From JAJRXC01 sp047639555 (GTDB taxonomy: Bacteria; Actinomycetota; Acidimicrobiia; Acidimicrobiales; Aldehydirespiratoraceae), in the NCBI GenBank assembly GCA_047639555.1, contig JBLIOE010000001.1:62001-126000 (forward strand): 64,000 nucleotides of DNA, read 5' to 3'. The notes below the pieces were generated by a model. It made no database searches. It worked only from the letters and a program-made list of their open reading frames with translations, and had not been told where the DNA came from. Below, in pieces: positions 9,445 to 19,060 of the stretch (positions are counted from its first letter, which is position 1; each line of letters begins with the position of its first letter). Position numbers and translations under genes: made by a program.

Positions 9445-10404
9445 ATGGCCCGCCGTCCTCGCACCATGATCGCCAGCGTTGCGCTCTTCATCGGACTTCT
9501 CTCGTTGACTATCGCCGGGCTGATCGCGGGCGTACGAGCGGTCGTGCTCGACCCCGATCCCGCCGTGACAGCGCTTGAGGCGACAATCGATGACCCGATC
9601 GCTCGGGCGGAGCTCGAACGCGAAGTCGCCAGAGGCATCGAGGAAGACCTCGTTGGTCCAGAGCTCGTCACTATCGCGACCGCATTCGACCTCGACGTCT
9701 CTGCGGAAGCCGACCGCATCTCGCTCCTCGTGTTCGACGACCCCGCCGTGCGGAAAGAACTTCGTCTGCTTGTCGCCGAGCTCCATGCCCGACTCGTGAT
9801 CGAGCGGAGTGATCGCAATATCGACCTCGCGCCAATCACGAACGCCGTGATAAATGCAATCGCGGAAGAGTCGCCTCGGTTGGCGGCCATCATCCCGACC
9901 AACTCGACCTTGTGGACCGTTGAACGCACCGCCGTGCCCGATTTCACCGGACCCGCCGACCTCGCCAATCAGGCGCTCCTCGTCGCCCTGGTGGGAGCCC
10001 TACTGGTGCCGATCGCTACGGCGATACATCCACGACGTCATCGCGCCGCTGCATGGGTCGGCCGCTGGGCGCTCACTATGGCCATCCTGTGTGGCGTTGC
10101 CGCAGTCGGGCTTCCCTACGCCGCCGGCAGTCTCTCCGGCTGGAGCGCAGTCGAGATCGCCGTTCGCGCACTTTCCCTGAAACTTCTTGCTCCTGCAGCC
10201 ATCGCGGCGGTGTTCGGCACGGGTCTCGTGTCGTTCGCGGCGGTCATCAAGCACCGCGAGAACCCCCAAACCGCCGATGAAGGCGCGGCCGCGGCCCTGG
10301 GCGGCTTTGATGAACCCCCGCTCCTCGGCACACCGAGCGCGCCGACGTTCGATCTCGCCAAGCGTGGCCTGACCGACGTCAACCACCCCCTCACCAGCAT
10401 CTAA
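9445..10404 (+). CDS. Membrane protein with large extracytoplasmic N-terminal domain
   Basis: The 319-residue product begins MARRPRT, followed by a transmembrane helix, then roughly 130 polar residues (a helical acidic region), then about three more membrane helices and a soluble tail. No family is recognised. The chosen ATG has an excellent AGGAGGAGG 5 bases upstream. An in-frame ATG at 9376 also has a good GGAGGA and would add 23 residues before the first helix, so either start is possible. The 220 or so bases upstream, between two divergent genes, hold only small hairpins. Confidence 0.65.
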   Translation: MARRPRTMIASVALFIGLLSLTIAGLIAGVRAVVLDPDPAVTALEATIDDPIARAELEREVARGIEEDLVGPELVTIATAFDLDVSAEADRISLLVFDDPAVRKELRLLVAELHARLVIERSDRNIDLAPITNAVINAIAEESPRLAAIIPTNSTLWTVERTAVPDFTGPADLANQALLVALVGALLVPIATAIHPRRHRAAAWVGRWALTMAILCGVAAVGLPYAAGSLSGWSAVEIAVRALSLKLLAPAAIAAVFGTGLVSFAAVIKHRENPQTADEGAAAALGGFDEPPLLGTPSAPTFDLAKRGLTDVNHPLTSI

Positions 10405-10542
10405 CCCCGCCTATTCTCGGTTCGGGGTGGGAGTGGCAACACCCTCGACCACGGCACCGGAGGCGACCGTCCCGGTCAAGGACCCGTCGGCCATCACCAA
10501 TCCCGACCGGACCGTTTGAGCTGCCCAGCGCCGAGATCTTTG

Positions 10543-11685
10543 CTAACCCTCTCGGAGCCGCTCGCCGGCACCATGGGCTCCGAAAATCACGTTGGCCGCC
10601 CGCATTCCGCCCTGCAGGCCGTCCATCATTCGGTTCATCACATAGACGACCGTGATCGAGTTCTCTACGTCGACGACGGCCATCGAGCCGCCCCATCCCG
10701 CCCACCAGAGCGTGCGGTCGTTGACGGCAACCGGCATCCCGGGCGAGAGCAGCCCGAATCCGATCCCGAACTTCGCGTGGGTGCCGAGCACATGGTCGAC
10801 ACCATCGGACTGCACTTCAAAGCAGCGTTCGATGGTTGCGGGCGACAGAAGGCGATGGCCATCGACGACCCCGCCCCGAGCGAAGCACGAGACAACCTTG
10901 GCGACGGATCGAGCGTTGCCGTGACCACTGCTGGCCGGCTGTTCGAATCGACGCCAGCGGTCGCGGTTGACCATAGAAGCGTGGGACGGCTCACCCTGAG
11001 AGACACGAGCGGCAATCGAATCACCGGGCTGTACGGCGGTGTCAATCTCGTCGGTGCGCATCTCGGCGACACGAGGGAAAGCCGCGTCGGGCGTGCCGAT
11101 ATGGAAGTCGGCCCCGAGGGGTTCTGCGACTTCATCGCGAAAGAACGTGCCAAGGCTGCGACCGTCGACGCGTCGCACAATCTCGCCGAGCAGCGGGCCT
11201 TGGGTCGAAGAGTGGTAACCCGACGCCGTGCCCGGTTCCCACCACGGCGCCTGCGCCGCGAGCCGGTCGAGACATAGCGGCGTGTCGTACATCTCCTCTT
11301 CGGTGATCGGCGTGTCGAACCCGGGGACACCGGCGGTGTGGCTGAGCACGTGCTTGACGAGCACGCCACCCTTTCCGTTGGCCGCGAATTCTGGCCAACA
11401 GTCGGCAACCGGAGCGTCGACATCGAGCTGGCCACGGTCGTGCAGCATCAGCGTGCAGAGGGCCGCCATCATCTTGGTGGTCGACCAGACGTTGACGATC
11501 GTGTTCTGCTGCCAGGCCTGCGTTCCTGCCGCATCGCAGTGACCCGCCCAGAGGTCAACCACTGTCTCGTCGCCATGGATCACGGCGCAGGAGGCGCCGA
11601 GATCACCGTCGGCAAAGTTCTTCGCAAACCCAGTGCGAACATCTTCAAAGGCGGGTTCACAGAACCCGTGGATCTCGGTCTCCAT
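10543..11685 (-). CDS. Serine hydrolase, beta-lactamase/EstB esterase family
   Basis: A 380-residue member of the class C beta-lactamase-like family, which includes esterases and D-aminopeptidases as well as true lactamases. The SxxK nucleophile motif is STTK, with Ser68 and Lys71; the Tyr motif region reads SGYHSSTQGPLLGE, and HVLSHTAGVPGF is the usual conserved loop. No signal peptide is seen, which favours a cytoplasmic esterase over antibiotic resistance. The open frame runs further upstream but only into the end of the next gene, so the start is the ATG at 11685, 16 bases below that gene's stop. Confidence 0.85.
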   Translation of the reverse strand: METEIHGFCEPAFEDVRTGFAKNFADGDLGASCAVIHGDETVVDLWAGHCDAAGTQAWQQNTIVNVWSTTKMMAALCTLMLHDRGQLDVDAPVADCWPEFAANGKGGVLVKHVLSHTAGVPGFDTPITEEEMYDTPLCLDRLAAQAPWWEPGTASGYHSSTQGPLLGEIVRRVDGRSLGTFFRDEVAEPLGADFHIGTPDAAFPRVAEMRTDEIDTAVQPGDSIAARVSQGEPSHASMVNRDRWRRFEQPASSGHGNARSVAKVVSCFARGGVVDGHRLLSPATIERCFEVQSDGVDHVLGTHAKFGIGFGLLSPGMPVAVNDRTLWWAGWGGSMAVVDVENSITVVYVMNRMMDGLQGGMRAANVIFGAHGAGERLREG

Positions 11686-11701
11686 TAGCACTCCATCTCC
11701 A

Positions 11702-13759
11702 TCAGTACTCAAGCCACGTTCCCTGTAGCGGCACCTGACCAACTCCGGGGACCGTGTAGTCACACACTCCTTCGGTGAAGATCGACAGCAACCGGTCCCA
11801 TTGGGCGTCGGTGAAGTCCGCCGCGTAGTCCGCCGCGTCGGGGGCCTTGGTGGCGCACTTAAGAATGTCATTTACAAGATCTTGGCCGGCGGCGGTTCGG
11901 GGGTCACCGAAGTACGGGTACGCCTCGGCGCAGGGCTGGCCAGCATCGAAGACATCGTCGCCAACGATGCGAACACCATCCACGATGCAGTCGTCGGCCA
12001 CACCGGCGGGTCGCTCGCCTGTGGTTGCCCACTCGGCGAGCAGATCAGCGATATCGGTCGGCGAAGGCACGGACCCTTCGCCTTCATCAGCGCTCCCTCC
12101 ACCGTCGTCGTCGCCACCACCCACAAGCGTCAAGAGCCCGGAGCCGTTGCGGGTCCAGATCACCCGGTTTCCATGTGGCGTTTCGTCATCACCCGACATT
12201 CGAGCACGGATGGTGAAGAGGCGGAATCGGTCGTGAATGTCGTAACCGAGGTCGCTGTAGAGGTCGACGTCGACGATTGGAATATCGAGCACGCCCGAGT
12301 CGCCCCGCAACACTCGGCCGGTGGCGTAGGCAAGTTCAATCAGGTCGGCATCGGCCACCGTTCGTTCCTCGACGATGTTGCCGTCGAGGTCATAGCCACC
12401 AACCGACTCGTTGAGATCCAGGAATTGGTCGACGGTGATCACGCCATTGTTCAGCGCATTCCGCCCGTACTCAACGCCCGCGTTGTCGAGCGGACGACGC
12501 CCAAACCCGTTCTCGTCGACGCCGAAGAGGTTCGATGCGGAGTCTTGAAGCGTGCAGCGAATCCCGGTGGGGTTGGTGTCGGCGTTGTAGATCTCCTCGA
12601 CGGGGACGGCACCGTCGCAACCGCGATCGGCGTAGACGCTGGGGAGGAACAGGGCGGCCCAGGCCCGACAGAACTGCACGGAGCCATGACCGTTGATCGC
12701 GAGCCGTTGCTCGGATGTGAACGCCTCGCCCGCGACAGAGTCGTAGTAGGCGAGCAACAGACCGCAGTCGGTGACGCCGCCAGAGATCGACGCGCTGTCC
12801 GGGAAGCTCACGCTGGCATGAACGGCGTCGAGCAAACCCGGGTAGTTCTGGACGATCGAATACTGTTGGATCGCGCCACCCGAGCCACCGCGCCCGATCG
12901 TCAGGTTGATTGGACCAACCGCTTCGTTGACCCGTTCTTGCGTCATCATCAGCGTCTCCGCTGACAGCACGTCGTTGCAATGCGCCTGGAAGACGTTGAA
13001 CGTGGATGTCGCCACGACGTAACCGGCCGCCAGCGCACCCTCGTCAAGCACCGTCCCACCGGCGACAATCCCGGGCGACTGAGTGTGGCCGTTGCCGCAA
13101 CCACCTCCGAATGTGTAAATCAGGTCTTTTCCCGGCGGGATCGGCTCGGCGCCATACGAGGGGTCGGCGACCGCGATCGAGTAGATCCCTCGATTGATCG
13201 TGCCCATCTCAAGGCGAACCACCGTCGAACCCGCAGGGGCGTCGTCGGTCTCAACGAACCCGTCCTCACCGATGTAGCCGTAACGAACGACCATCTCAGC
13301 TGAGCAATTGTCATCTCCGGTCGGCGTGAGTCCGAACGTGTCCAGCGCGCAGAAGAGCTTGTCCTGGTGCGGCCCGGAGAAGACCGGACCGGTGATCGGG
13401 TAGTTGACGACGTCGGTACTCGTTCCGCCGACGGCAATTGTGGAGGCTCCATCGGCCAGGCCAGCCACGAGGTACACGCCATCTCCTCGAGACTCGAACG
13501 AGAGGGCAGCACCGTCGACGGTGAACGACGGCTCCTCACCCGAATAACGAACGAGCACGTCGCCGCCGGTCACATACTCAGCACGACCAATGACCTCGAA
13601 CACCGGCGCAGGGCCGTCGGGTTCGATCGGCTCCGAATCGGACGCGGCGTCGTCTGCTGGACCATCGGTCGGCGGATCGGGCTCGCTCGAAGTGTCATCG
13701 CTGCACGCGGCGGCGAGCAGTGCGAGCGGAAGAAGGCAGAGAGAAAAACGGCGGAACAT
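11702..13759 (-). CDS. DUF6351-family lipoprotein, tannase-like alpha/beta hydrolase
   Basis: The 685-residue protein begins with a lipoprotein signal peptide (hydrophobic core then LLAAAC), followed by a Ser/Asp/Glu/Pro-rich linker. The body has the DUF6351 pattern: a GHTQS element, then GRGGSGGAIQQY, which has the form of a nucleophile elbow. This places it among tannase-like secreted hydrolases, probably acting on an ester outside the membrane. The start is ATG 13759, because the signal peptide begins there. The substrate is unknown. The esterase at 10543 lies directly downstream on the same strand. Confidence 0.75.
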   Translation of the reverse strand: MFRRFSLCLLPLALLAAACSDDTSSEPDPPTDGPADDAASDSEPIEPDGPAPVFEVIGRAEYVTGGDVLVRYSGEEPSFTVDGAALSFESRGDGVYLVAGLADGASTIAVGGTSTDVVNYPITGPVFSGPHQDKLFCALDTFGLTPTGDDNCSAEMVVRYGYIGEDGFVETDDAPAGSTVVRLEMGTINRGIYSIAVADPSYGAEPIPPGKDLIYTFGGGCGNGHTQSPGIVAGGTVLDEGALAAGYVVATSTFNVFQAHCNDVLSAETLMMTQERVNEAVGPINLTIGRGGSGGAIQQYSIVQNYPGLLDAVHASVSFPDSASISGGVTDCGLLLAYYDSVAGEAFTSEQRLAINGHGSVQFCRAWAALFLPSVYADRGCDGAVPVEEIYNADTNPTGIRCTLQDSASNLFGVDENGFGRRPLDNAGVEYGRNALNNGVITVDQFLDLNESVGGYDLDGNIVEERTVADADLIELAYATGRVLRGDSGVLDIPIVDVDLYSDLGYDIHDRFRLFTIRARMSGDDETPHGNRVIWTRNGSGLLTLVGGGDDDGGGSADEGEGSVPSPTDIADLLAEWATTGERPAGVADDCIVDGVRIVGDDVFDAGQPCAEAYPYFGDPRTAAGQDLVNDILKCATKAPDAADYAADFTDAQWDRLLSIFTEGVCDYTVPGVGQVPLQGTWLEY

Positions 13760-13803
13760 GGCCCCCGCGCTAGTCGCATGCGGGACCGAGGGCAAATGGC
13801 AAG

Positions 13804-14625
13804 TTAGCGGTCGAGCAGACCAAGGTCCTTCACGAGTTCTTGGGCGTGAACGATGCCACCCCGGAACCGGTCCGCACCGGGATCGGTGCACACCCAGGCG
13901 ACGGCGGCGCCGATCGCTTGCGGTGTGCCCGCAGTGAAGTTGCCTTCGTACTGTTTGGCCCGGCCTGCGGCCACTTGTCGCTCGGTGGGGACATGACCGG
14001 GATCGATCGAGAACGCCCGCAGGCCGTCGTCCGCGAACTCAACCTGAAGCATTGGCGCAACCCGAGCGAAAGCTGCTTTTGTCATCGCGTAACCCATGCC
14101 CCAACCGCCCGAACCGATCCGATTCTTGGGGGTCGCGTAGGCGGTGGCCGAGATCATGTTGATTACTGTGCCGCCTTCTCCTTCGAGCAAGGACGGAATC
14201 GCGGCGCGGGTGAGCCCGAGTTGGGCGAAAAGATTTCCCTCGAAGAGACTGGTGAGCATCTCATCATCAAGGTCGGCGAACTCCACCATGGCGCCGGGTC
14301 CCTGGTAGATCGCGTTGTTCACCAGCACATCAAGCCGGCCGAACGATTCCAACGTCTCGTCAAGGGCGTTCGTTACTGACGCGCGGTCCAAGACGTCCAT
14401 GTAGACCGAGGTCACACGTCCACCTCGCTCCACGATCGCGGCCGCAGTGGTATCGAGTCCGCCGGGCACAACGATCGAGTCGTCGCCTTCGAGCCGGCGG
14501 TCACCGTCGACCATCGTACGGGCCGTGATCGCAACGTCGTAGCCGGCTCCGGCCAGCGCGATGGCGATCGCCTTGCCGAGGCCTCGGCTCGCGCCGGTTA
14601 CCAATGCAACGGGCCGGGCACTCAT
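13804..14625 (-). CDS. SDR-family NAD(P)-dependent oxidoreductase
   Basis: A 273-residue short-chain dehydrogenase/reductase. The Rossmann glycine motif TGASRGLG lies at residues 10-17, NNAIYQG replaces the usual NNAG, the catalytic Tyr and Lys are in GYAMTK, and Ser in MISATAYA is in place. Substrate and direction are not evident; the family includes 3-oxoacyl-ACP reductases and steroid or sugar dehydrogenases. It follows lysC by 15 bases on the same strand. Confidence 0.88.
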   Translation of the reverse strand: MSARPVALVTGASRGLGKAIAIALAGAGYDVAITARTMVDGDRRLEGDDSIVVPGGLDTTAAAIVERGGRVTSVYMDVLDRASVTNALDETLESFGRLDVLVNNAIYQGPGAMVEFADLDDEMLTSLFEGNLFAQLGLTRAAIPSLLEGEGGTVINMISATAYATPKNRIGSGGWGMGYAMTKAAFARVAPMLQVEFADDGLRAFSIDPGHVPTERQVAAGRAKQYEGNFTAGTPQAIGAAVAWVCTDPGADRFRGGIVHAQELVKDLGLLDR

Positions 14626-14640
14626 CGCCAGATCACAGGC

Positions 14641-15876
14641 TCAAACATCGGCGCGGTCTCCCGGCGCCTTGTGGAGCTCGAACGCGGCGTGCAGCGCGAC
14701 GACGGCGTCTTCGGCCTGCGACTCACGCACGACACAGGAGATTCGAATCGCCGATGTAGAGATCATCTCAATATTGATGTCGTTAGCCGCCATCGTTTCG
14801 AACATCGTTGCGGCAACACCAGGGTTGGTCTGCATACCCGCACCCACGAGGCTGACGCGGGCAATGTCGTTGTCGGTGATGACCGCTTCGTAGCCCACCT
14901 CATCGCTGATCGAGGAGACGGCGGTGCCGGCGGTGTCAACCTGTTCGTGCGGAAGCGTGAAGCTGATGTCGGTGCGACCCTCGGCCGACACGTTCTGCAC
15001 GATCATGTCGACGTTCACTTCGGCGTCGGCCAGAGTGCGGAACAGTCGAGCGGCGACGCCCGGCCGGTCATTCACGCCGGAGACGGTCATCTTCGCCTCT
15101 GACGTGTCGTGGGTGACTGCCGAAATAATGGCTTGTTCCATGGAAGTCTCCTCGGTAACCCAGGTGCCCGGGACCCACGAGAAGGCGCTGCGAACGTGCA
15201 ACGTCACCCCATGAGAGCGAGCGAACTCAACCGACCGCATGGCCGGCTTCGGACAACCGGTTGCGGTCATCTCAAGTAGTTCGTCGAATGAAACGTGGTC
15301 CATCTTGCGCGCATTGGCCACGACCCGAGGGTCGGTGGTGAAGACGCCAGGGACATCGGTGTAGAGCTCACACGCGTCGGCACCCAGCGCATGGGCGAGA
15401 GCAACGGCGGTGGTGTCAGACCCGCCCCGCCCGAAGAAGGTGACGTCGTTCTCGGTGGAGACGCCTTGAGACCCGCCGACCACGGGAACCTTGCCCGCCG
15501 CGAGCGCCTCGCGAATCCGGTACGGATTAACCTCAAGGATCTTCGCGTTTCGGTGCGTCGCGTCGGTGAGAAAGCCGGCCTGACTACCAGTGAATGAGGC
15601 GCTTTCGATGCCCTTGTCGTGAAGCGCCATCGAGACGAGGGCGCACGCCTTGCGTTCGCCGCCGGTGATCAACATGTCCATCTCGCGACCAGGTTTGCTG
15701 GTCGACACTCGATCCGCCATCGCCAGCAGTTCGTCGGTCTCTTTGCCCATCGCCGAAACGACAAGCACCACTTGGTCACCACGCTTGCGACAACGGGCGA
15801 CATGATCAGCGACTTCGCGGATGCGGTCGGGGTCACCGACAGAGGTACCGCCGAACTTCTGAACGTACAGAGCCAC
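14641..15876 (-). CDS. lysC: Aspartate kinase
   Basis: Aspartokinase phosphorylates aspartate, the first step to lysine, threonine, methionine and diaminopimelate. The kinase domain opens with VQKFGGTSVG (residues 5-14) and contains the GRGGSD loop. Two C-terminal ACT domains, at about 265-400, would bind feedback inhibitors (lysine and threonine in the actinobacterial type). The length of 411 residues fits the alpha subunit. asd, the usual partner, is not adjacent here. Confidence 0.95.
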   Translation of the reverse strand: MALYVQKFGGTSVGDPDRIREVADHVARCRKRGDQVVLVVSAMGKETDELLAMADRVSTSKPGREMDMLITGGERKACALVSMALHDKGIESASFTGSQAGFLTDATHRNAKILEVNPYRIREALAAGKVPVVGGSQGVSTENDVTFFGRGGSDTTAVALAHALGADACELYTDVPGVFTTDPRVVANARKMDHVSFDELLEMTATGCPKPAMRSVEFARSHGVTLHVRSAFSWVPGTWVTEETSMEQAIISAVTHDTSEAKMTVSGVNDRPGVAARLFRTLADAEVNVDMIVQNVSAEGRTDISFTLPHEQVDTAGTAVSSISDEVGYEAVITDNDIARVSLVGAGMQTNPGVAATMFETMAANDINIEMISTSAIRISCVVRESQAEDAVVALHAAFELHKAPGDRADV

Positions 15877-15885
15877 GCCAAAAGG

Positions 15886-16425
15886 TTAGCGGCCGCGACC
15901 GCCACTCAAGCCCGACTTCTCGATGAAGAGTTCTACGCTCCACGAGCCATCGGCCCGCCGTCCCGTCGCGAAAGAGCGGGCCGCGTGGGTGATGTCGGTG
16001 TCCGCAGGCATGTCGAGGAGCAACGCCAACCGCTTTGCGTCACCGAGAAGAACCACATGAGCCGTACGAGCGTCGACTCTTGAAGCTTCGAGCGCATCCG
16101 CCAATCCTCGCGGCACGTGAGTGACCTCAACGCCGGGCAACCACTCCGACTCTTGTTGCCAGGTTGGCTTGTTGTGCCGATCGCGAAGCCCGGCCTGGCG
16201 AAGGCGTACGACGAGTTCTCGACTCCCGATCGCAAGCGCGCCAGCACCCAGCGCCCGATCGCGATCGACCGTGTGAATGTCGTAGTGATCGCCCTGAAAT
16301 CCGAGCCGTCGTTTGCCAAGCGCACGGGCAAATTCGTGCAATTCTTCATAGCTTTGATCGCTTACGAGGTGCGCCCACTGATGCCCGCGCCACACCCAAC
16401 GCGCCTCGTCCACCAGAACAGCCAT
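15886..16425 (-). CDS. DUF4031 domain protein
   Basis: The N-terminal 80 residues match DUF4031, a short actinobacterial domain: MAVLVDEARW, WAHLVSD, ELHEFARALG and FQGDHYD. The remaining 100 residues read as a separate domain with no family I know. The total is 179 residues. The frame is open far upstream, but the code there belongs to the opposite-strand gene at 16518, and the domain begins at ATG 16425. The function is unknown. The stop lies 9 bases upstream of lysC on the same strand. Confidence 0.75.
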   Translation of the reverse strand: MAVLVDEARWVWRGHQWAHLVSDQSYEELHEFARALGKRRLGFQGDHYDIHTVDRDRALGAGALAIGSRELVVRLRQAGLRDRHNKPTWQQESEWLPGVEVTHVPRGLADALEASRVDARTAHVVLLGDAKRLALLLDMPADTDITHAARSFATGRRADGSWSVELFIEKSGLSGGRGR

Positions 16426-16517
16426 CGCCCACAATGGGTCGTGTCGGCCCCCGAGGCAAGGACCGTCGTCAGGGGCCGCGTACCCGCCGACGATCAGGTC
16501 CGTGAAATACTCATCAT

Positions 16518-16907
16518 GTGGTCGAGACCGATGCGAGCGAGATCCTCCTGCGGGTTCCTGCTCGCGCGCCCTACGCGCGGATCGTCCGAGTCGCAGCAGC
16601 CGCACTTGCCCTTCGTCAGGGCATGGGCTTCGGTGAGATCGACGACCTTCGCCTGGCAATCGACGAGGCAATGATCGCGCTACTCGACGGCCTCGGCGAG
16701 GCGGTCGAATCTGACATCGATGTCGTGTTCCGAGTGGCCGATGGCCAATTCGAACTCGAAGCGACACGAAGCGCCGAAGGCCACATCAGCGCCGCGGCGG
16801 TACACCGGTTCGACGCTATGGCGAGCGGACTCGTGGATGACTACGACATCGACCCGGGCCACGGCTGGGTGCGACTTCGGAAAGCCCCGGCCTCCGAAGA
16901 CGAGTAG
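16518..16907 (+). CDS. Anti-sigma-factor-like ATP-binding protein (RsbW/SpoIIAB type)
   Basis: This 129-residue protein has the size and layout of HATPase_c anti-sigma factors. The N-terminal strand ends in RVPARAPYARIVR. A helix carries IDDLRLAIDEAMIALL, the equivalent of the N-box helix (LxLAVxEAxxN), but Asn is not at the expected place. The C-terminal part is a short beta region. Such proteins bind and phosphorylate partner-switch components or hold a sigma factor. No sigma or anti-anti-sigma gene is adjacent. The start is GTG at 16518. Confidence 0.6.
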   Translation: MVETDASEILLRVPARAPYARIVRVAAAALALRQGMGFGEIDDLRLAIDEAMIALLDGLGEAVESDIDVVFRVADGQFELEATRSAEGHISAAAVHRFDAMASGLVDDYDIDPGHGWVRLRKAPASEDE

Positions 16908-16940
16908 CCCAAACTTCCGACTCGCCGGTGCTGGCGGTGT

Positions 16941-17378
16941 TCAGCGTCCGCTGCTGCCGAACCCGGTCTCGCCTCGTTCGGTGTCGTCGAGCACCGCCAC
17001 TTCCACGAAGTCGACCGGGGCGACGGCTTGCACCACCAGTTGGGCGATTCGCTCGCCTCGTTCAATCTCGAACGGCGTGGTCGGGTCAAGGTTGATGAGG
17101 CACACCTTGAGCTCACCGCGGTAGCCACTGTCGACCAAACCGGGCGTGTTCAAGACCGTGACGCCGTGCTTGACCGCCAACCCGCTGCGCGGTTGCACAA
17201 AGCCCGCATAGCCGTCGGGCAGCGCAATGGCGATGCCGGTCGGCACGAGCGCACGCCCGCCGGCGGGCGGCAATGTGACGGCTTCGCGCGCCCGGAGATC
17301 GATGCCCGCGTCGCCGGCCTTGGCGTAGCCCGGGAGCGGAAGGTCAGGGTCGAGACGGAGGACGGGAAGTTCGATCAC
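16941..17378 (-). CDS. dut: Deoxyuridine 5'-triphosphate nucleotidohydrolase (dUTPase)
   Basis: The trimeric dUTPase hydrolyses dUTP to dUMP and pyrophosphate, keeping uracil out of DNA and feeding dTMP synthesis. All five motifs are present: GDAGIDL, PRSGLA, GLVDSGYRGEL, RGERIAQ and the C-terminal GFGSSGR lid that closes over the active site. The length of 145 residues is normal. It is divergent from orn, with 44 bases between the starts. Confidence 0.96.
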   Translation of the reverse strand: MIELPVLRLDPDLPLPGYAKAGDAGIDLRAREAVTLPPAGGRALVPTGIAIALPDGYAGFVQPRSGLAVKHGVTVLNTPGLVDSGYRGELKVCLINLDPTTPFEIERGERIAQLVVQAVAPVDFVEVAVLDDTERGETGFGSSGR

Positions 17379-17422
17379 GAGCAGACCCTAGCGACCGGCC
17401 GCACGGCGTCTACCCTGGCCCG

Positions 17423-17971
17423 ATGCTCGCCTGGATGGACCTTGAGATGACGGGGCTCGACCCCGCCCGACACGTGATCGTCGAGATCGCCACGATCCTG
17501 ACGGACGACAATCTCGAATTTGTTGCCGAGGGGCCAGACCTCATCGTGCACGCCACCGAAGCCGAACTGGCCGAGATGGACGAGTTCGTCGCCAACATGC
17601 ACACCCGCAGCGGCCTTCTCGAAGAGATCCGGGCATCAACGGTGAGCCTCGAAGAAGCCGGCGCAGCGACGCTGGCCTTCCTCAAGGAGCACATCCCTGA
17701 AGAACGAAGCGTGCCGTTGTGCGGCAACTCGATCGGCACGGACCGTCGCTTTCTGGCCACACAACTCCCCGAGATCGAGGAATACCTTCACTACCGTTCC
17801 ATTGATGTCTCAACGCTGAAAGAGCTCGCCCGACGCTGGCATCCAGAGGCGATGAACTCGGCCCCGAAGAAGGCGGGAGGCCATCGAGCCCTCGATGACA
17901 TCCGCGAGAGCCTGGATGAACTTCGTCACTATCGAGCGGCCCTTTTCGTGAGTGAGGCAAACGGCCAATAG
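17423..17971 (+). CDS. orn: Oligoribonuclease
   Basis: Orn is the 3'-5' exonuclease that finishes RNA decay by hydrolysing dinucleotides, including pGpG from cyclic-di-GMP turnover. The DEDDh signature is intact: WMDLEMTGLDP at the N-terminus (Asp and Glu metal ligands), GNSIGTDRRF in the middle, and HRALDDIRES with the catalytic His and Asp near the end. The length of 182 residues is normal. The MBL hydrolase gene starts 9 bases after the stop and is probably cotranscribed. Confidence 0.95.
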   Translation: MLAWMDLEMTGLDPARHVIVEIATILTDDNLEFVAEGPDLIVHATEAELAEMDEFVANMHTRSGLLEEIRASTVSLEEAGAATLAFLKEHIPEERSVPLCGNSIGTDRRFLATQLPEIEEYLHYRSIDVSTLKELARRWHPEAMNSAPKKAGGHRALDDIRESLDELRHYRAALFVSEANGQ

Positions 17972-17980
17972 GGTGCCCGG

Positions 17981-19060
17981 GTGTCGGAACCCGTGTATAC
18001 GAAACAAGAACAAGAGCCCGCGTCAGAAGATGTGATCGAGGTAGCACCCGGGGTTCTCCGGATGCAGCTCCCGATTTCGATGCCGGGCCTCGGCCACGTC
18101 AACACCTACGCCCTGGAAGACGACCGGGGCTTCGCGTTGGTCGACCCGGGGCTCCCGGGGCCCGAGTCGTGGGAAGCGCTGATGCAGCGCCTCGCCACCG
18201 CTGGCATTCCGCTCAAACGGGTCCACACCACGATCGTCACCCACTCGCACCCCGACCACTTCGGCGGCGCCGACCAGCTCGCCGAAGAGGCCGGCGCCGA
18301 CATTCTCACCCATGAGTCGTTCCGTTCACTCGTGACCGAGACCAACGACGACATCGACATGGATCTCCTCGAAGCAAACGAGGAAGAGCTCGTCGAGATC
18401 TGGAAGCGTCGCTTCGCGTCGTTCGAACCAACCCCGTGGGGCACCACCCGCGAGCCGCCACCCGACGATGCGATCCGTCGCTGGATCGTGATGGGCGAGG
18501 GTGGCCACAAACGTTTTCGCGGGCCCGACCCCACCATTCGTGTTGCCGACAACGAGGTCGTCCGCCTCGCGAATCGTGACTGGTTCGCCGTGCACACACC
18601 CGGCCACACCATGGATCACCTCTGCCTTTTCGATCCCGAAGAGGGCGTGCTCCTGGCCGGCGACCATGTGCTTCCCACCATCACGCCGCACATCGCCGGC
18701 ACGTCCGACGTGGAAGACCCGCTCGCGACATTCTTTGCGTCGCTCGACAAAGTCGCCGCGCTCGATGGCCTCACCTGCGCCCTTCCCGCTCACGGACACC
18801 CGTTCGAGGACCTCAGCGGACGCTGCACGCAAATCCGCCACCACCACGACGACCGCCTCCAGTTGCTCCGCGATGCCGCCGACGCCAACGTCGACGCGCC
18901 GGTCCAAGCGTGGATGAAGGTGCTGTTCAAGGAACGGTCATGGGGCGAGATGGCCGCGAGCGAGACCTACGCCCATCTCGAGCATCTTCGAGTAATCGGC
19001 GAAGCGTCGACTCGACGAGACGACAACGGCCACGTTCGTTTCAGTTTGCCAACGGAGTAA
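17981..19060 (+). CDS. MBL-fold metallo-hydrolase
   Basis: A 359-residue metallo-beta-lactamase fold enzyme. The metal motif HSHPDH (residues 88-93), the later HTPGHTMDH, and an Asp in LLAGDHV complete a dinuclear zinc site. The C-terminal 100 residues form a helical winged-helix-like domain, as in the LACTB2/RNase-like and glyoxalase II-like branches. The substrate could be a thioester, a lactone or RNA. The start is GTG, 9 bases after orn. The last 20 bases overlap the convergent thioesterase gene. Confidence 0.85.
   Translation: MSEPVYTKQEQEPASEDVIEVAPGVLRMQLPISMPGLGHVNTYALEDDRGFALVDPGLPGPESWEALMQRLATAGIPLKRVHTTIVTHSHPDHFGGADQLAEEAGADILTHESFRSLVTETNDDIDMDLLEANEEELVEIWKRRFASFEPTPWGTTREPPPDDAIRRWIVMGEGGHKRFRGPDPTIRVADNEVVRLANRDWFAVHTPGHTMDHLCLFDPEEGVLLAGDHVLPTITPHIAGTSDVEDPLATFFASLDKVAALDGLTCALPAHGHPFEDLSGRCTQIRHHHDDRLQLLRDAADANVDAPVQAWMKVLFKERSWGEMAASETYAHLEHLRVIGEASTRRDDNGHVRFSLPTE

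Noticed and set aside
10421..10520. A short coding-like stretch on the minus strand after the esterase gene (MADGSLTGTVASG...)
   Set aside because: Only 27 codons from its ATG, no ribosome site and no recognisable motif; too little to call a gene or a pseudogene.
10543..11685. The serine hydrolase as an antibiotic-resistance beta-lactamase
   Set aside because: No signal peptide and an EstB/penicillin-binding-like sequence; the family is mostly esterases, so resistance is not supported.
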